A DNA stretch of 31,366 nt from IDS-8 sp040902105 (GCA_040902105.1 JBBDXW010000032.1:1-31366), one strand, 5' to 3'. Shown: positions 1-7,823, counted from the stretch's first letter. The notes: generated by a model not told the origin, from the letters alone. Program-made: numbers and translations.

Positions 1-60
1 GAACCCATCCATGGGGGCTTCGCAAAAACATCCATGTTTTTGACGATCCTGAAAGGCCCT
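1..60. repeat. Paired palindromes sharing a CATCCATG core
   Basis: Two perfect inverted repeats lie close together. The first is CCCAT-CC-ATGGG at 4-15 and the second is AAAAACAT-CC-ATGTTTTT at 24-41. Both centre on the same CATCCATG core but have different outer arms. The region is intergenic, ahead of the tonB promoter. This looks like an interspersed palindromic element, and the second hairpin with its T-run could also end transcription arriving from an upstream gene outside the window. Copy number elsewhere in the genome cannot be judged here. Confidence 0.5.
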
Positions 61-162
61 CCCCCCGGGCGAGACTCCGCTGATGCGTCGCGGCGTTCAT
101 GAATCATGCGAACTGGACCTGCTTCTCATTGACGGGGTGCTGAACAAGGTAAAATTCGCGGT

Positions 163-189
163 TTGACACACCGATTCCTGTGCCACAAT
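163..189 (+). promoter_or_regulatory. Candidate sigma-70 promoter for tonB
   Basis: A perfect -35 hexamer TTGACA lies at 163-168. A weaker -10 (CACAAT, 184-189) follows after 15 bases, or ACAATG (185-190) after 16. The tonB start lies about 30 bases downstream. The spacing is short and the -10 is imperfect, so this is tentative. Confidence 0.35.
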
Positions 190-222
190 GCCTGAATCCG
201 GGGCCACTGACAGAACGTAGGA

Positions 223-1179
223 ATGGCCGAGACTGCAGCAATGACGGATGCGTTCGCGGAAATCGACGCGGCGGAAGAACTCGATCCTTTCGTTCAACCC
301 ACGGCCCGCGACGATGAAAAGAAACCGGATCGGCTGCCGCCGATGTTGTTTCTCGCCGCGCTCGTGCACGGCATCCTGATCATCGGCATTACCTTCAATG
401 CGGTAATCGGTGGAGCAGCCTCCGACGTGATCTCACTGGAAGTGACGATCGTGGCGGACCCGGGCCGCTCGGTGGCCGAACCCGAAGATGCGGATTACCT
501 GGCGCAAGCGAACCAGGAAGGCGCTGGCAACACACTGCTGGAGGTTCGTCCGAGTGCGCTCCCCGAAAGCAATGTCCCGATCGACAATGCCGGCGACGAC
601 GACGGCACCAGCGTCGACAACGCGCAGGCGAATCCGGAGTCGGCCGACCAGGTACTGACCAGCGTCACCGAAACGGATACAACGGTCGCCGACCTGCCTC
701 GTGAAGATCCGATGCCCGAAGAATCGACGGCGCTGGCCCTGGAAGCAGGCTCCGAGACGACCTTGCCGCTGCCGCAGGAGAATGAGGTCCGCTTGCAGAT
801 TCACGACGACAAGCCGCGCGAACTCGTAACGAGCGTCGACACGCGTGAATCGGTCGTTGCCGGCTATCTCGATCGGTGGAAGCGAAAGATCGAAACAACC
901 GGCATCAAGTATTTCCCGGAACAGTCGGTGTTGCGTGAGCTGACCGGAAGTCCGACTCTGGAAGTCACCATCAATGCATCCGGGCAGCTGGACGAAGTGA
1001 TCGTGCGCCGTTCGTCAGGCTCCAAAGCGCTCGATCAGGCAGCCCTCAATATTCTGCGCCGGGCCTCGCCTTTCGACCCGTTCCCCGAAGCCATTCGCAG
1101 GGACTACGACCAGCTTCGTTTTGCCTACAAATGGAAATTCAACAGCACGGCGACACCGGCGGCCGCAAACGTCAACTAG
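223..1179 (+). CDS. tonB: TonB family energy transducer
   Basis: Predicted 318-residue inner-membrane protein that would pass proton-motive energy from ExbB-ExbD to outer-membrane TonB-dependent receptors. It has a cytoplasmic N-terminus of about 38 residues, one membrane helix around residues 40-62, an acidic periplasmic linker (about 80-205), and a C-terminal TonB domain (about 215-305) with the recognisable run LEVTINASGQLDEVIV followed by SSGSKALDQAAL. The linker is Asp/Glu/Ser-rich rather than the classic Pro-Lys type. An in-frame stop at 208-210 limits the start to 223 or the ATG at 241. AGGA abuts the 223 codon, so the choice is not firm. No exbB or exbD is nearby. In Pseudomonas-like genomes a tonB-type gene also sits just ahead of yqgE, so the position is conventional. 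Confidence 0.85.
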   Translation: MAETAAMTDAFAEIDAAEELDPFVQPTARDDEKKPDRLPPMLFLAALVHGILIIGITFNAVIGGAASDVISLEVTIVADPGRSVAEPEDADYLAQANQEGAGNTLLEVRPSALPESNVPIDNAGDDDGTSVDNAQANPESADQVLTSVTETDTTVADLPREDPMPEESTALALEAGSETTLPLPQENEVRLQIHDDKPRELVTSVDTRESVVAGYLDRWKRKIETTGIKYFPEQSVLRELTGSPTLEVTINASGQLDEVIVRRSSGSKALDQAALNILRRASPFDPFPEAIRRDYDQLRFAYKWKFNSTATPAAANVN

Positions 1180-1194
1180 GCCCGCGAAGCGGGC
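1180..1194 (+). terminator. GC-rich hairpin just after tonB
   Basis: GCCCGC-GAA-GCGGGC forms a perfect 6-bp stem directly after the tonB stop codon. No T-run follows, so it is a weak or Rho-assisted terminator, or an mRNA 3'-end stabiliser. Confidence 0.35.
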
Positions 1195-1228
1195 GATCGG
1201 CGAGCCGTTGCCTGTGATGCAAAAGCGG

Positions 1229-1257
1229 TTGTTTGCGGCGGGCGCAAGGTCGATACT
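1229..1257 (+). promoter_or_regulatory. Possible promoter for yqgE
   Basis: TTGTTT (1229-1234) and GATACT (1252-1257) are separated by 17 bases, about 30 bases ahead of the chosen yqgE start. The match to consensus is partial: only TTG of the -35, and four of six positions of the -10. Confidence 0.25.
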
Positions 1258-1288
1258 GTGGCATGGATATTCACCATGGAGTATGACC

Positions 1289-1852
1289 ATGGAGATTGAG
1301 GGTTCATTCAACAACCAGCTGTTGATTGCCATGCCCGGGATGGCCGATCCCAATTTCAGCAGTACCGTGACGCTGATCTGCGAACATAACTCGGATGGGG
1401 CGCTCGGCATCGTGATCAACAGGCCGATGGATCTGAACCTGGGCGGCCTTTTTGCACAGCTTGCGGTGCCGGACCCGGATGCCGCGGCCTCGCGGATTCC
1501 GGTACTCGACGGCGGCCCTGTGGCCAGGGATCGTGGCTTTGTCCTGCACAACCCCGACGCCGAATTCGAGAGTTCAGTAGCGGTGTCCCCGCATATTCAG
1601 CTGACCTTGTCTCGCGATATTCTCGATGCCATTGCCGCCGGCAAGGGGCCTCGAAAGGCGCTGGTGGCGCTCGGGTATGCCGGCTGGCAACCCGGCCAGC
1701 TCGAAGCGGAAATGCTCGCCAACGCATGGCTCAGCGTGCCCGCGACCCCGGAGCTGATTTTCGACGTACCCTTTTCCAAGCGCTGGATCACCGCAGCCGA
1801 CATTTTGGGGGTTGATATCAGCCGTATGTCCTCGAATGCCGGCCACGCCTGA
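1289..1852 (+). CDS. yqgE: YqgE/AlgH family protein (UPF0301)
   Basis: A 187-residue soluble protein of the YqgE/AlgH family, whose biochemical role is not settled. In Pseudomonas the family member AlgH has been linked to alginate regulation. The start region LLIAMPGM, the ICEHNSDGALGIVINRP stretch, the GGPV..DRGFVLH run and the ending VDISRMSSNAGHA match family landmarks, and the length is typical. I chose the ATG at 1289 because GGAG at 1278-1281 is correctly spaced for it, while in-frame ATGs at 1217 and 1283 are longer or too close to the ribosome site. The gene overlaps ruvX by 17 bases, which suggests co-transcription and translational coupling, as is usual for yqgE-ruvX. Confidence 0.9.
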   Translation: MEIEGSFNNQLLIAMPGMADPNFSSTVTLICEHNSDGALGIVINRPMDLNLGGLFAQLAVPDPDAAASRIPVLDGGPVARDRGFVLHNPDAEFESSVAVSPHIQLTLSRDILDAIAAGKGPRKALVALGYAGWQPGQLEAEMLANAWLSVPATPELIFDVPFSKRWITAADILGVDISRMSSNAGHA

Positions 1853-2288
1853 CACAAGGCTTCACGAAACAATCCTGGCGTTCGATTTCGGACTGCGGCG
1901 CATCGGGGTCGCGGTCGGACAGACCGTCACCGGCTCAGCCAATCCACTCGGGGTGATCGTCAACAGGGCGGCCGGTCCGGACTGGCAGAGAGTGCAGCAA
2001 CTCATCGAGGAATGGGGCGCCGCGCGGCTTATCGTGGGAATTCCGCTGCATATCGACGGCTCGCCGTCGGACATTTCCAACCGGGTCGACGCCTTCATTG
2101 GCGGTCTCGGGCGATTCTCCCTCCCGGTCGAAGCCATGGACGAGCGCTATTCCTCCGCCGAAGCGCAGGAAATGCTCATCGCCGAACGGAAACTCGGCTT
2201 ACGCGGCAGAATTCGCAAGGAAATGATCGATGCCGCGGCCGCGACACTCATCGCCGAACGCTGGCTTCGCAATGCGCACCGCGGATGA
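1836..2288 (+). CDS. ruvX: Holliday junction resolvase-like RuvX/YqgF
   Basis: A 150-residue RNase H-fold nuclease of the RuvX (YqgF) family, implicated in pre-16S rRNA 5'-end maturation and formerly proposed as a Holliday junction resolvase. Visible landmarks are AFDFGLRRIGVAVGQ, with the first acidic residue at D17, the IVGIPLHIDG stretch, MDERYSSAEA and the closing IDAAAATLIAERWL. The start is ambiguous. ATG 1836 gives the usual family length, whereas TTG 1812 has GGGGG just ahead of it and would add eight residues. It overlaps the end of yqgE. The next gene, pyrB, begins 60 bases downstream; pyrR, often located between them, is absent. Confidence 0.92.
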   Translation: MPATPDTRLHETILAFDFGLRRIGVAVGQTVTGSANPLGVIVNRAAGPDWQRVQQLIEEWGAARLIVGIPLHIDGSPSDISNRVDAFIGGLGRFSLPVEAMDERYSSAEAQEMLIAERKLGLRGRIRKEMIDAAAATLIAERWLRNAHRG

Positions 2289-2348
2289 GGGCATGCGCGT
2301 AAGCCCCTGGACCAACGGCTTGTAAAAAGAGAGTAAACTCCCGTCGCC

Positions 2349-3353
2349 ATGTCAGTAACCGAGCTGTTTGAACGTCCCAAAGTCGACGACGAACCCGATC
2401 TCCAGCTAACGGCAACCGGGGCGCTGCGCCATTTGCTGACGTTGCGCGGCCTCTGCCGGCAGCAACTCACCGACTTGCTGGATCGTGCGGAAACCTACCT
2501 GACTACCAACGGGCAACAGGCTGTCCGGTCGGACGCCCTCAAGGGCCGCACGGTGGCCAACCTGTTCTTCGAACCAAGCACGAGAACGCGTGCGTCATTC
2601 GAGCTCGCCGCCAAGCGACTCGGCGCGGACGTCCTGAATCTCGATGTCAACACCTCTTCGCGCAAAAAAGGCGAGAGCATCCTCGACATGATGTACACGC
2701 TGCAGGCGATGCAGATCGACGTGTTTGTCATTCGCGACGCGAGCGCAGGCGTGCCGGCGTACATCGTGCGGCATGTCGACGACTACGTCAGCATTCTGAA
2801 CGCGGGCGAATCCGACGTATCGCACCCGACGCAGGGGCTGCTCGACCTCCTGACGATACGGCAGCACAAACCCGATTTTCAGAATCTCACCGTCGCCATT
2901 GTCGGCGACATCGCGCACTCGCGCGTCGCCCGGTCCGCGGTCCAGGGCCTGACCACCATGGGCGTCGGTGAACTTCGGCTCATATCGCCGCGAGCGCTTG
3001 CACCGGACCCGGCGGAAATGCCGTCGGCGCGAATTCTGCACCGGCTCGACGAGGGCATCCGGGGGGCCGACGTGGTCATGGCACTGCGGATTCAGCGGGA
3101 ACGCATCGGCAACCTCGACGGCATACCGGGTATCGATGAGTACTTCGCCAATTACGGGATCAGTCACGAGCGCATGAAACTCGCTGCTCCGGATGCAATT
3201 GTGATGCACCCCGGCCCGATGAATCGCGGCATCGAAATCGAATCCAGTCTCGCGGACAGCCGCCGGTCCGTGATTACGAAACAGGTAACGAACGGCGTCG
3301 CCATCCGCATGGCCATACTGAGCACGGTCACCGAGACTCTGGAAGGTAAGTGA
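2349..3353 (+). CDS. pyrB: Aspartate carbamoyltransferase catalytic subunit
   Basis: A 334-residue cytoplasmic enzyme that condenses carbamoyl phosphate with L-aspartate to give carbamoyl-aspartate, the committed step of pyrimidine synthesis. The carbamoyl-phosphate loop FFEPSTRTR (73-81), the SSRKKGES loop (103-110), HPTQGLLD (159-166) and HPGPMNRGIE near the C-terminus are all intact. The roughly 25-residue N-terminal extension ahead of the conserved fold resembles the longer Pseudomonas-type PyrB, which assembles with a PyrC-like partner rather than PyrI. No pyrC or pyrI is seen here. The stop codon overlaps the GTG start of the next gene (GTGA), so the two are probably translationally coupled. 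Confidence 0.96.
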   Translation: MSVTELFERPKVDDEPDLQLTATGALRHLLTLRGLCRQQLTDLLDRAETYLTTNGQQAVRSDALKGRTVANLFFEPSTRTRASFELAAKRLGADVLNLDVNTSSRKKGESILDMMYTLQAMQIDVFVIRDASAGVPAYIVRHVDDYVSILNAGESDVSHPTQGLLDLLTIRQHKPDFQNLTVAIVGDIAHSRVARSAVQGLTTMGVGELRLISPRALAPDPAEMPSARILHRLDEGIRGADVVMALRIQRERIGNLDGIPGIDEYFANYGISHERMKLAAPDAIVMHPGPMNRGIEIESSLADSRRSVITKQVTNGVAIRMAILSTVTETLEGK

Positions 3354-4255
3354 TCGAGCTGACCCCGGAGCAGGCCGCGGCACAGAGAAACCGCGCCACG
3401 ATCTTTGTCGAGGACGCCCTGGTTACCGAGGTCAGGACCTTTCCCGGCGATCAATTCATCCTCCGGCTGCACGCGCCCGGGACCGCCAGTCGGGCCGTTC
3501 CGGGAAGCTTTGTGCACATTCGCTGCGACGACGACATCCCGATGCGCCGTCCCCTTTCAATCATGCGAGCGAATGTCGTCGACGGCTGGATCGAGGTGTT
3601 GTTCAAGATCGTCGGTAACGGTTTGCGATCCCTCGGTCACAAGCATCCGCGCGATCGCATGAGCATCGTTGGACCGATCGGCAAGGGCTTTGAACCGTCG
3701 CGGACCAGGCCGCGCGCATTGCTTGTCGGGGGTGGCGTCGGCATTCCGCCAATCATTTTTCTTGCGGAACGCATGCGAGAGGACAACGCCGACTGGCAGT
3801 CGCTCGTGCTGATGGGATCGGAAATACCGTTTCCGTTCGACGTTGGCAGGTCGATTATCGCGACCGAATGGCTCGGCAAGGAGTTCGAAGCGGCGATGCC
3901 GCTGATGGAGGATTGGGGAGTTCCAAGCCGACTCGCGAGCCTGGCCGGTTTCGACGGTGTGTTTCGCGGCTATGTCAGCGAACTGGCCCGGCGGTGGCTC
4001 GAGGCGCAGACGGAGGACGCGCTGGCGCAAACGGAAATCTTTACCTGCGGCCCGACACCGATGCTCGAGGCGATCGCGCGACTGGCGCGCGAGTTTGGCG
4101 TGCCTTGCCAGGCCTCGCTCGAGGAATTCATGGCCTGTGCGGTGGGCGGCTGCGCCGGCTGCACGGTCCTCGTGCAAAGTGACCAGGGCCCCAAAATGAA
4201 ACGCGTCTGCGTCGACGGTCCGGTGTTCGACGCCGCGACCGTTTTTCCCGCGTAA
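3350..4255 (+). CDS. pyrK: PyrK-like dihydroorotate dehydrogenase electron-transfer subunit
   Basis: A 301-residue FAD/[2Fe-2S] oxidoreductase of the ferredoxin reductase fold. The flavin motif RRPLS lies at 67-71, the nucleotide-binding GGGVGIPP at 127-134, CGPTPMLEA at 233-241, and a C-x4-C-x2-C-x15-C cluster at C263, C268, C271 and C287, which is the PyrK [2Fe-2S] pattern. PyrK normally shuttles electrons from class 1B dihydroorotate dehydrogenase to NAD+. Linkage to pyrB through overlapping stop and start codons supports a pyrimidine role. It is somewhat longer than typical PyrK (about 260 residues). No pyrD lies in the window, so the partner dehydrogenase is unknown, and another electron-transfer role remains possible. 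Confidence 0.8.
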   Translation: MIELTPEQAAAQRNRATIFVEDALVTEVRTFPGDQFILRLHAPGTASRAVPGSFVHIRCDDDIPMRRPLSIMRANVVDGWIEVLFKIVGNGLRSLGHKHPRDRMSIVGPIGKGFEPSRTRPRALLVGGGVGIPPIIFLAERMREDNADWQSLVLMGSEIPFPFDVGRSIIATEWLGKEFEAAMPLMEDWGVPSRLASLAGFDGVFRGYVSELARRWLEAQTEDALAQTEIFTCGPTPMLEAIARLAREFGVPCQASLEEFMACAVGGCAGCTVLVQSDQGPKMKRVCVDGPVFDAATVFPA

Positions 4256-4259
4256 TTGA

Positions 4260-4278
4260 CGCCGGGGAATACCCGGCG
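4260..4278. terminator. Hairpin between convergent pyrK and pilU-like genes
   Basis: CGCCGGG-GAATA-CCCGGCG forms a perfect 7-bp stem in the short gap between the convergent genes. It has no T-run on either strand. Its position suggests a bidirectional transcription-end structure. Confidence 0.45.
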
Positions 4279-4293
4279 CGATTCATGCCGCAA

Positions 4294-5349
4294 TCAGCCG
4301 AAGTTGACCTTCGCTTCGAGGTTCGAACGTGAATCCGCGTGCGACATCGCTTCTTCGAGCGTAATGGTGCCGGCCTTGTACAGGTTCAACAGGGCGTCGT
4401 CGAAATTCTGCACGCCCTTCTCGCTGCTATCCTTGATGGCTTCCTTCACCTCGGAGATATCGCCCTTGAGGATCAGGTCCTTGATGTGCGGCGTATTGAG
4501 CATGAGCTCGACTGCCGCTACGCGCCGGCCGGCCCTGGAGCGAACCAGCCGTTGTGAAATGATCGCCCGCAGGTAATGCGCAAGGTCCATGAATACCTGG
4601 GCATGCTGCTGCTGTGGAAACATGTTGATGATCCGGTCCAGCGTCTCCGGCGCATTGTTCGAGTGCAGCGTCGCCAGCACGAGATGACCGGTGCCGGACA
4701 TGTCGATCGCCGACTGCATCGATTCACGATCGCGAATCTCGCCGATCTGAATGACGTCCGGCGCGGCACGCATTGCGCTCTTCAGCGCGTTGGCATAAGA
4801 CTTGGTATCGAGGCCGACCTCGCGCTGGTTCACGATCGATTGCTTGTTCGGATGCAGAAATTCGATCGGGTCCTCGACGGTAATGATATGTGACGAGGTC
4901 TTCTCGTTGCGGTGGTTGATCATGGCCGCGAGGGTCGTCGATTTGCCGTTGCCGCTCGCGCCGACCATCAGTATGAGCCCCCGACGGAGCATCACCAGGT
5001 CCTTCAGCTGCTCGGGCATGCCGAGGTCGTCCAGAACCGGCATGTCCGCCGTGATGTATCGCAGTACCATCGCGACATTGCCGCGTTGATGAAACACATT
5101 GACCCGGAAGCGTCCGAGGCCGGCCTCCGAAATGGCAAAATCCACTTCCAGCTCGCGCGTGAAAATATCGAGCTGGTTTTCGTCCATCAATTCGAGCGCG
5201 GCCTGCTTCACCATCTTCGGCGTCATCTCGAGCTTGTTGACCGGCATGATCTTGCCGTCGATCTTGATCTTGGCGGGCGCATACGGCGCGAAGAAAAGGT
5301 CGGACGCTCTTTTCTCCACCATCAGTTTGAATAAGGGTTTTACGTTCAT
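4294..5349 (-). CDS. Second PilU-like pilus retraction ATPase
   Basis: A 351-residue secretion-type ATPase of the PilT/PilU family, third gene of the minus-strand pil cluster and 30 bases after pilU. It has an N-terminal PAS-like domain (about 1-105), a Walker A of unusual form, GASGNGKST at 130-138 with Asn where PilT and PilU have Ser, an Asp box around TVEDPIEF, Walker B IQIGEIRD, and a His box with ATLHSNN. The C-terminus carries HIKDLILKGD in place of the AIRNLIRE retraction motif of PilT. It resembles PilU more than PilT. It probably modulates or assists type IV pilus retraction as a PilT-dependent hexamer. No strong ribosome site precedes the ATG, so coupling to pilU is likely. Confidence 0.85.
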   Translation of the reverse strand: MNVKPLFKLMVEKRASDLFFAPYAPAKIKIDGKIMPVNKLEMTPKMVKQAALELMDENQLDIFTRELEVDFAISEAGLGRFRVNVFHQRGNVAMVLRYITADMPVLDDLGMPEQLKDLVMLRRGLILMVGASGNGKSTTLAAMINHRNEKTSSHIITVEDPIEFLHPNKQSIVNQREVGLDTKSYANALKSAMRAAPDVIQIGEIRDRESMQSAIDMSGTGHLVLATLHSNNAPETLDRIINMFPQQQHAQVFMDLAHYLRAIISQRLVRSRAGRRVAAVELMLNTPHIKDLILKGDISEVKEAIKDSSEKGVQNFDDALLNLYKAGTITLEEAMSHADSRSNLEAKVNFG

Positions 5350-5379
5350 AAACGGGTCGCGATTGCTCAGAAGGACGAC

Positions 5380-6537
5380 TTAAAAGGTCCGAGCAGTATC
5401 TTCCTCCAGGATGTTGAGGCTTTCCTGCTGTTGTTCGGCCAGCGAAGAGTCCCGCTTGCTCTCCAGCTTGACGCGCAGGCGGAGTTCGTTCTTCGAGTCC
5501 GCGTTGCGCAATGCTTCTTCGTAGGAAATAACTGCGTCTTCGTAGAGAGCAAAAAGCGCCTGGTCGAACGTCTGCATGCCGAGGCGCGTCGACTTCGCCA
5601 TGATTTCCTTGATTTGCGCTACCTCGCCCTTGAAGATCAGGTCGGCGATCAGCGGCGAGTTGAGCATGATTTCCATCGCGGCAACGCGGCCCACGCCGCT
5701 CTCGCGAGGTATCAGTCGCTGCGAAATGAATGCTTTGGTGTTGAGCGACAGATCCATCAGCAACTGCTGGCGGCGTTCCTCCGGGAAGAAATTGATGATG
5801 CGGTCCAGAGCCTGGTTGGCGCTGTTCGCATGCAGCGTCGCGAGGCACAGATGCCCCGTTTCCGCGAACTGGATGCCGTATTCCATGGTCTGCTTGTCCC
5901 GGATCTCGCCGATCAGGATCACGTCGGGCGCCTGGCGCAAGGTGTTCTTCAACGCCGCATGCCACGATTCGGTGTCGACGCCTACTTCGCGCTGCGTGAT
6001 GACACAGCCTTTGTGGGGATGGACATACTCGACCGGATCCTCAATCGAAATGATGTGGCCTTTCGAGTGCTCGTTACGGTGGCCGATCATCGCCGCGAGA
6101 GTGGTCGACTTGCCGGAGCCCGTGCCGCCGACGACAATGGCCAGCCCCCGCTTGTTCATCACGACGTCTTTCAATATCGGTGGCAGCTCGAGGTCGCCGA
6201 GCGTCGGGATTTCGGTCGTGATGGTGCGCAAGACCGCCCCGATCATGCCCTGCTGAATGAAGGCACTGACGCGGAAGCGGCCTATGCCCTGCGGGCTGAT
6301 GGCGAAGTTACATTCTTTGGTGGCGTCGAACTCCTTGATCTGTTTGTCGTTCATAATGGAACGAACCATCATCGCCGACTGCTCCGCCGTCAGCGGCGTA
6401 TCGGTCGCCTTGTGAACCTGTCCGTCGATCTTGATTGCCGGTGGAAACCCGGTCGTAATGAACAGGTCGGATCCGTCCTTTTCGACCATCTTGCGCAGAA
6501 GGTTCTGCGTCAACCGCACCGCTTGTTCGCGTTCCAT
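5380..6537 (-). CDS. pilU: PilU, PilT-dependent type IV pilus retraction ATPase
   Basis: A 385-residue hexameric ATPase, close to the 382 residues of Pseudomonas PilU. It has Walker A GGTGSGKST at 137-145, Asp box ISIEDPVEY, Walker B ILIGEIRD and His box LATLHANS. The C-terminal tail beyond the core, about residues 350-385 and rich in Glu/Gln/Ser, matches the PilU extension. PilU boosts retraction force in concert with PilT and is cytoplasmic, docking at PilC. A clear ribosome site (AGGAC) precedes the ATG. The 86-base gap after pilT is AT-rich and might hold an internal promoter, but I see no convincing hexamers. Confidence 0.93.
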   Translation of the reverse strand: MEREQAVRLTQNLLRKMVEKDGSDLFITTGFPPAIKIDGQVHKATDTPLTAEQSAMMVRSIMNDKQIKEFDATKECNFAISPQGIGRFRVSAFIQQGMIGAVLRTITTEIPTLGDLELPPILKDVVMNKRGLAIVVGGTGSGKSTTLAAMIGHRNEHSKGHIISIEDPVEYVHPHKGCVITQREVGVDTESWHAALKNTLRQAPDVILIGEIRDKQTMEYGIQFAETGHLCLATLHANSANQALDRIINFFPEERRQQLLMDLSLNTKAFISQRLIPRESGVGRVAAMEIMLNSPLIADLIFKGEVAQIKEIMAKSTRLGMQTFDQALFALYEDAVISYEEALRNADSKNELRLRVKLESKRDSSLAEQQQESLNILEEDTARTF

Positions 6538-6623
6538 TGTCCTGTTCTCCCCGGTTCCTCAGCTTCCGCTCTGCCGCTCTTTAAAATTTACAATCGGGAA
6601 ATTCACTGCCAGTGCCCTGGTGT

Positions 6624-7664
6624 CTAAAAATTCTCTTTGCTGACAGCCCGGAACCTCGCCTCTTCCTTGTTGATGAGGCCTTTGGCCATCAGTTCCGTCA
6701 GATTCTGGTCGAGCGTTTGCATGCCGGTGTTGTGGCCGGTCTGTATCGCGGAATACATCTGCGCGATCTTGCCTTCGCGAATCAGGTTGCGGATCGCGGG
6801 AGTGCCGATCATGATCTCGTGAGCCGCAATTCGCCCGCCGCCGATGCGCTTCAGGAGCGTTTGCGAAACAACGGCGCGCAACGACTCCGACAACATGGCT
6901 CGCACCATTTCTTTTTCGGCCGCTGGAAACACGTCGACGATGCGGTCAATGGTCTTTGCCGCCGAACTCGTATGCAGCGTGCCGAATACGAGGTGGCCCG
7001 TCTCTGCGGCCGTCAACGCGAGTCGAATCGTTTCCAGGTCGCGAAGCTCGCCTACGAGTATGACGTCGGGGTCCTCGCGCAACGCCGAGCGCAGCGCCTC
7101 ATTGAAGCCGAGCGTATCGCGGTGGACCTCCCGCTGGTTGATCAGTGATTTCTTGCTTTCATGCACAAACTCGATCGGGTCCTCGATTGTCAGGATGTGG
7201 TCGGGTTTGTTGTCGTTGATGTAGTCGACCATTGCCGCAAGCGTCGTCGACTTGCCGGAACCGGTCGGCCCGGTCACCAGGACGATCCCGCGGGGATGCA
7301 TTGACACGTCTTTGAAGATCTGCGGCGCACCAAGGTCGTCAAGCGACAGAATCTCGGACGGGATGGTCCGAAAAACCGCGGCGGAGCCGCGGTTCTGGTT
7401 GAAGGCGTTGACGCGAAAACGCGCCAGTTTGGGAATCTCGAAAGAAAAATCCGTCTCCAGGAACTCTTCGTAATCCTTGCGCTGCTTGTCATTCATGATG
7501 TCGTACACCATGCTATTGACGTCTTTATGCGTCAGCGCCGGCATGTTGATACGCTTGATATCGCCGTCGACTCGGATCATGGGCGGCACGCCGCCGGATA
7601 AGTGCAGGTCGGATGCGTTGTTCTTGACAGTGAACGACAGTAGCTGCGCGACGTCGACGGCCAT
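6624..7664 (-). CDS. pilT: PilT, type IV pilus retraction motor
   Basis: A 346-residue hexameric ATPase that depolymerises the type IV pilus and powers twitching motility. All hallmarks are present: Walker A GPTGSGKST (132-140), Asp box TIEDPIEF (159-166), Walker B ILVGELRD (202-209), His box HLVFGTLHT (224-232), and the PilT-diagnostic AIRNLIRE at 290-297, needed for retraction in Pseudomonas. I set the start at the ATG at 7664 because GGGAG lies just upstream and the length then equals the family norm; the reading frame stays open 50 codons further. It is the first gene of a three-ATPase operon and is divergent from proC. A Crp-like palindrome and a TATACT hexamer lie upstream. Confidence 0.97.
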   Translation of the reverse strand: MAVDVAQLLSFTVKNNASDLHLSGGVPPMIRVDGDIKRINMPALTHKDVNSMVYDIMNDKQRKDYEEFLETDFSFEIPKLARFRVNAFNQNRGSAAVFRTIPSEILSLDDLGAPQIFKDVSMHPRGIVLVTGPTGSGKSTTLAAMVDYINDNKPDHILTIEDPIEFVHESKKSLINQREVHRDTLGFNEALRSALREDPDVILVGELRDLETIRLALTAAETGHLVFGTLHTSSAAKTIDRIVDVFPAAEKEMVRAMLSESLRAVVSQTLLKRIGGGRIAAHEIMIGTPAIRNLIREGKIAQMYSAIQTGHNTGMQTLDQNLTELMAKGLINKEEARFRAVSKENF

Positions 7665-7722
7665 ATTTCTCCCTCTGAGCAAAGCGGCCGGACTTACCAT
7701 AACCCGGCCCTGATGGCTGCCT

Positions 7723-7764
7723 AGTATAGCGAAGCACTCGGAGCAAAACGTGATTAGAGTCACG
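7723..7764 (-). promoter_or_regulatory. Crp/Vfr-like operator and -10 element of the pilT operon
   Basis: CGTGA-N6-TCACG at 7749-7764 keeps the GTGA/TCAC core of the Crp site and is flanked by A-rich runs on both sides. On the minus strand, TATACT (7728 to 7723) is a good -10 hexamer, and no decent -35 lies 16-18 bases upstream. If transcription starts around 7715-7717, the palindrome centre (7756.5) falls near -40 to -41.5, which is class II Crp geometry, where the activator replaces the -35. Vfr, the Pseudomonas Crp homologue, is known to influence twitching genes. The assignment is inference from pattern and spacing. Confidence 0.55.
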
Positions 7765-7793
7765 AAAAACTTTCGAAAAATCCAAGATTTGCT

Positions 7794-7805
7794 GGCATAT
7801 ATGCC
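7794..7805. promoter_or_regulatory. Perfect 12-bp palindrome ahead of proC
   Basis: GGCATATATGCC is a perfect palindrome 18 bases before the proC start codon. It overlaps the only AT-rich hexamer (TATATG, 7798-7803) that could serve as a proC -10, so it could be an operator or simply the promoter core. No clear -35 accompanies it. Confidence 0.3.
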
Positions 7806-7823
7806 CGCGAGCAAAGGAACAGG

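Noticed and set aside
4724..5965. Minus-strand 413-codon frame across the pilU and pilU-like boundary
   Set aside because: It is out of frame with both ATPases, which carry all the motifs; its Arg/Gly/Gln-rich composition marks it as a shadow.
6538..6623. Sigma-54 promoter between pilT and pilU
   Set aside because: CTGGCAG resembles the -24 box, but the -12 side reads TTTCC without the required GC at the right spacing, so it is not supported.
5431..6627. Large plus-strand open frame of 398 codons opposite pilU
   Set aside because: It is antisense to a complete, motif-rich PilU and has Arg/His/Asp-biased composition typical of a shadow frame in GC-rich DNA.
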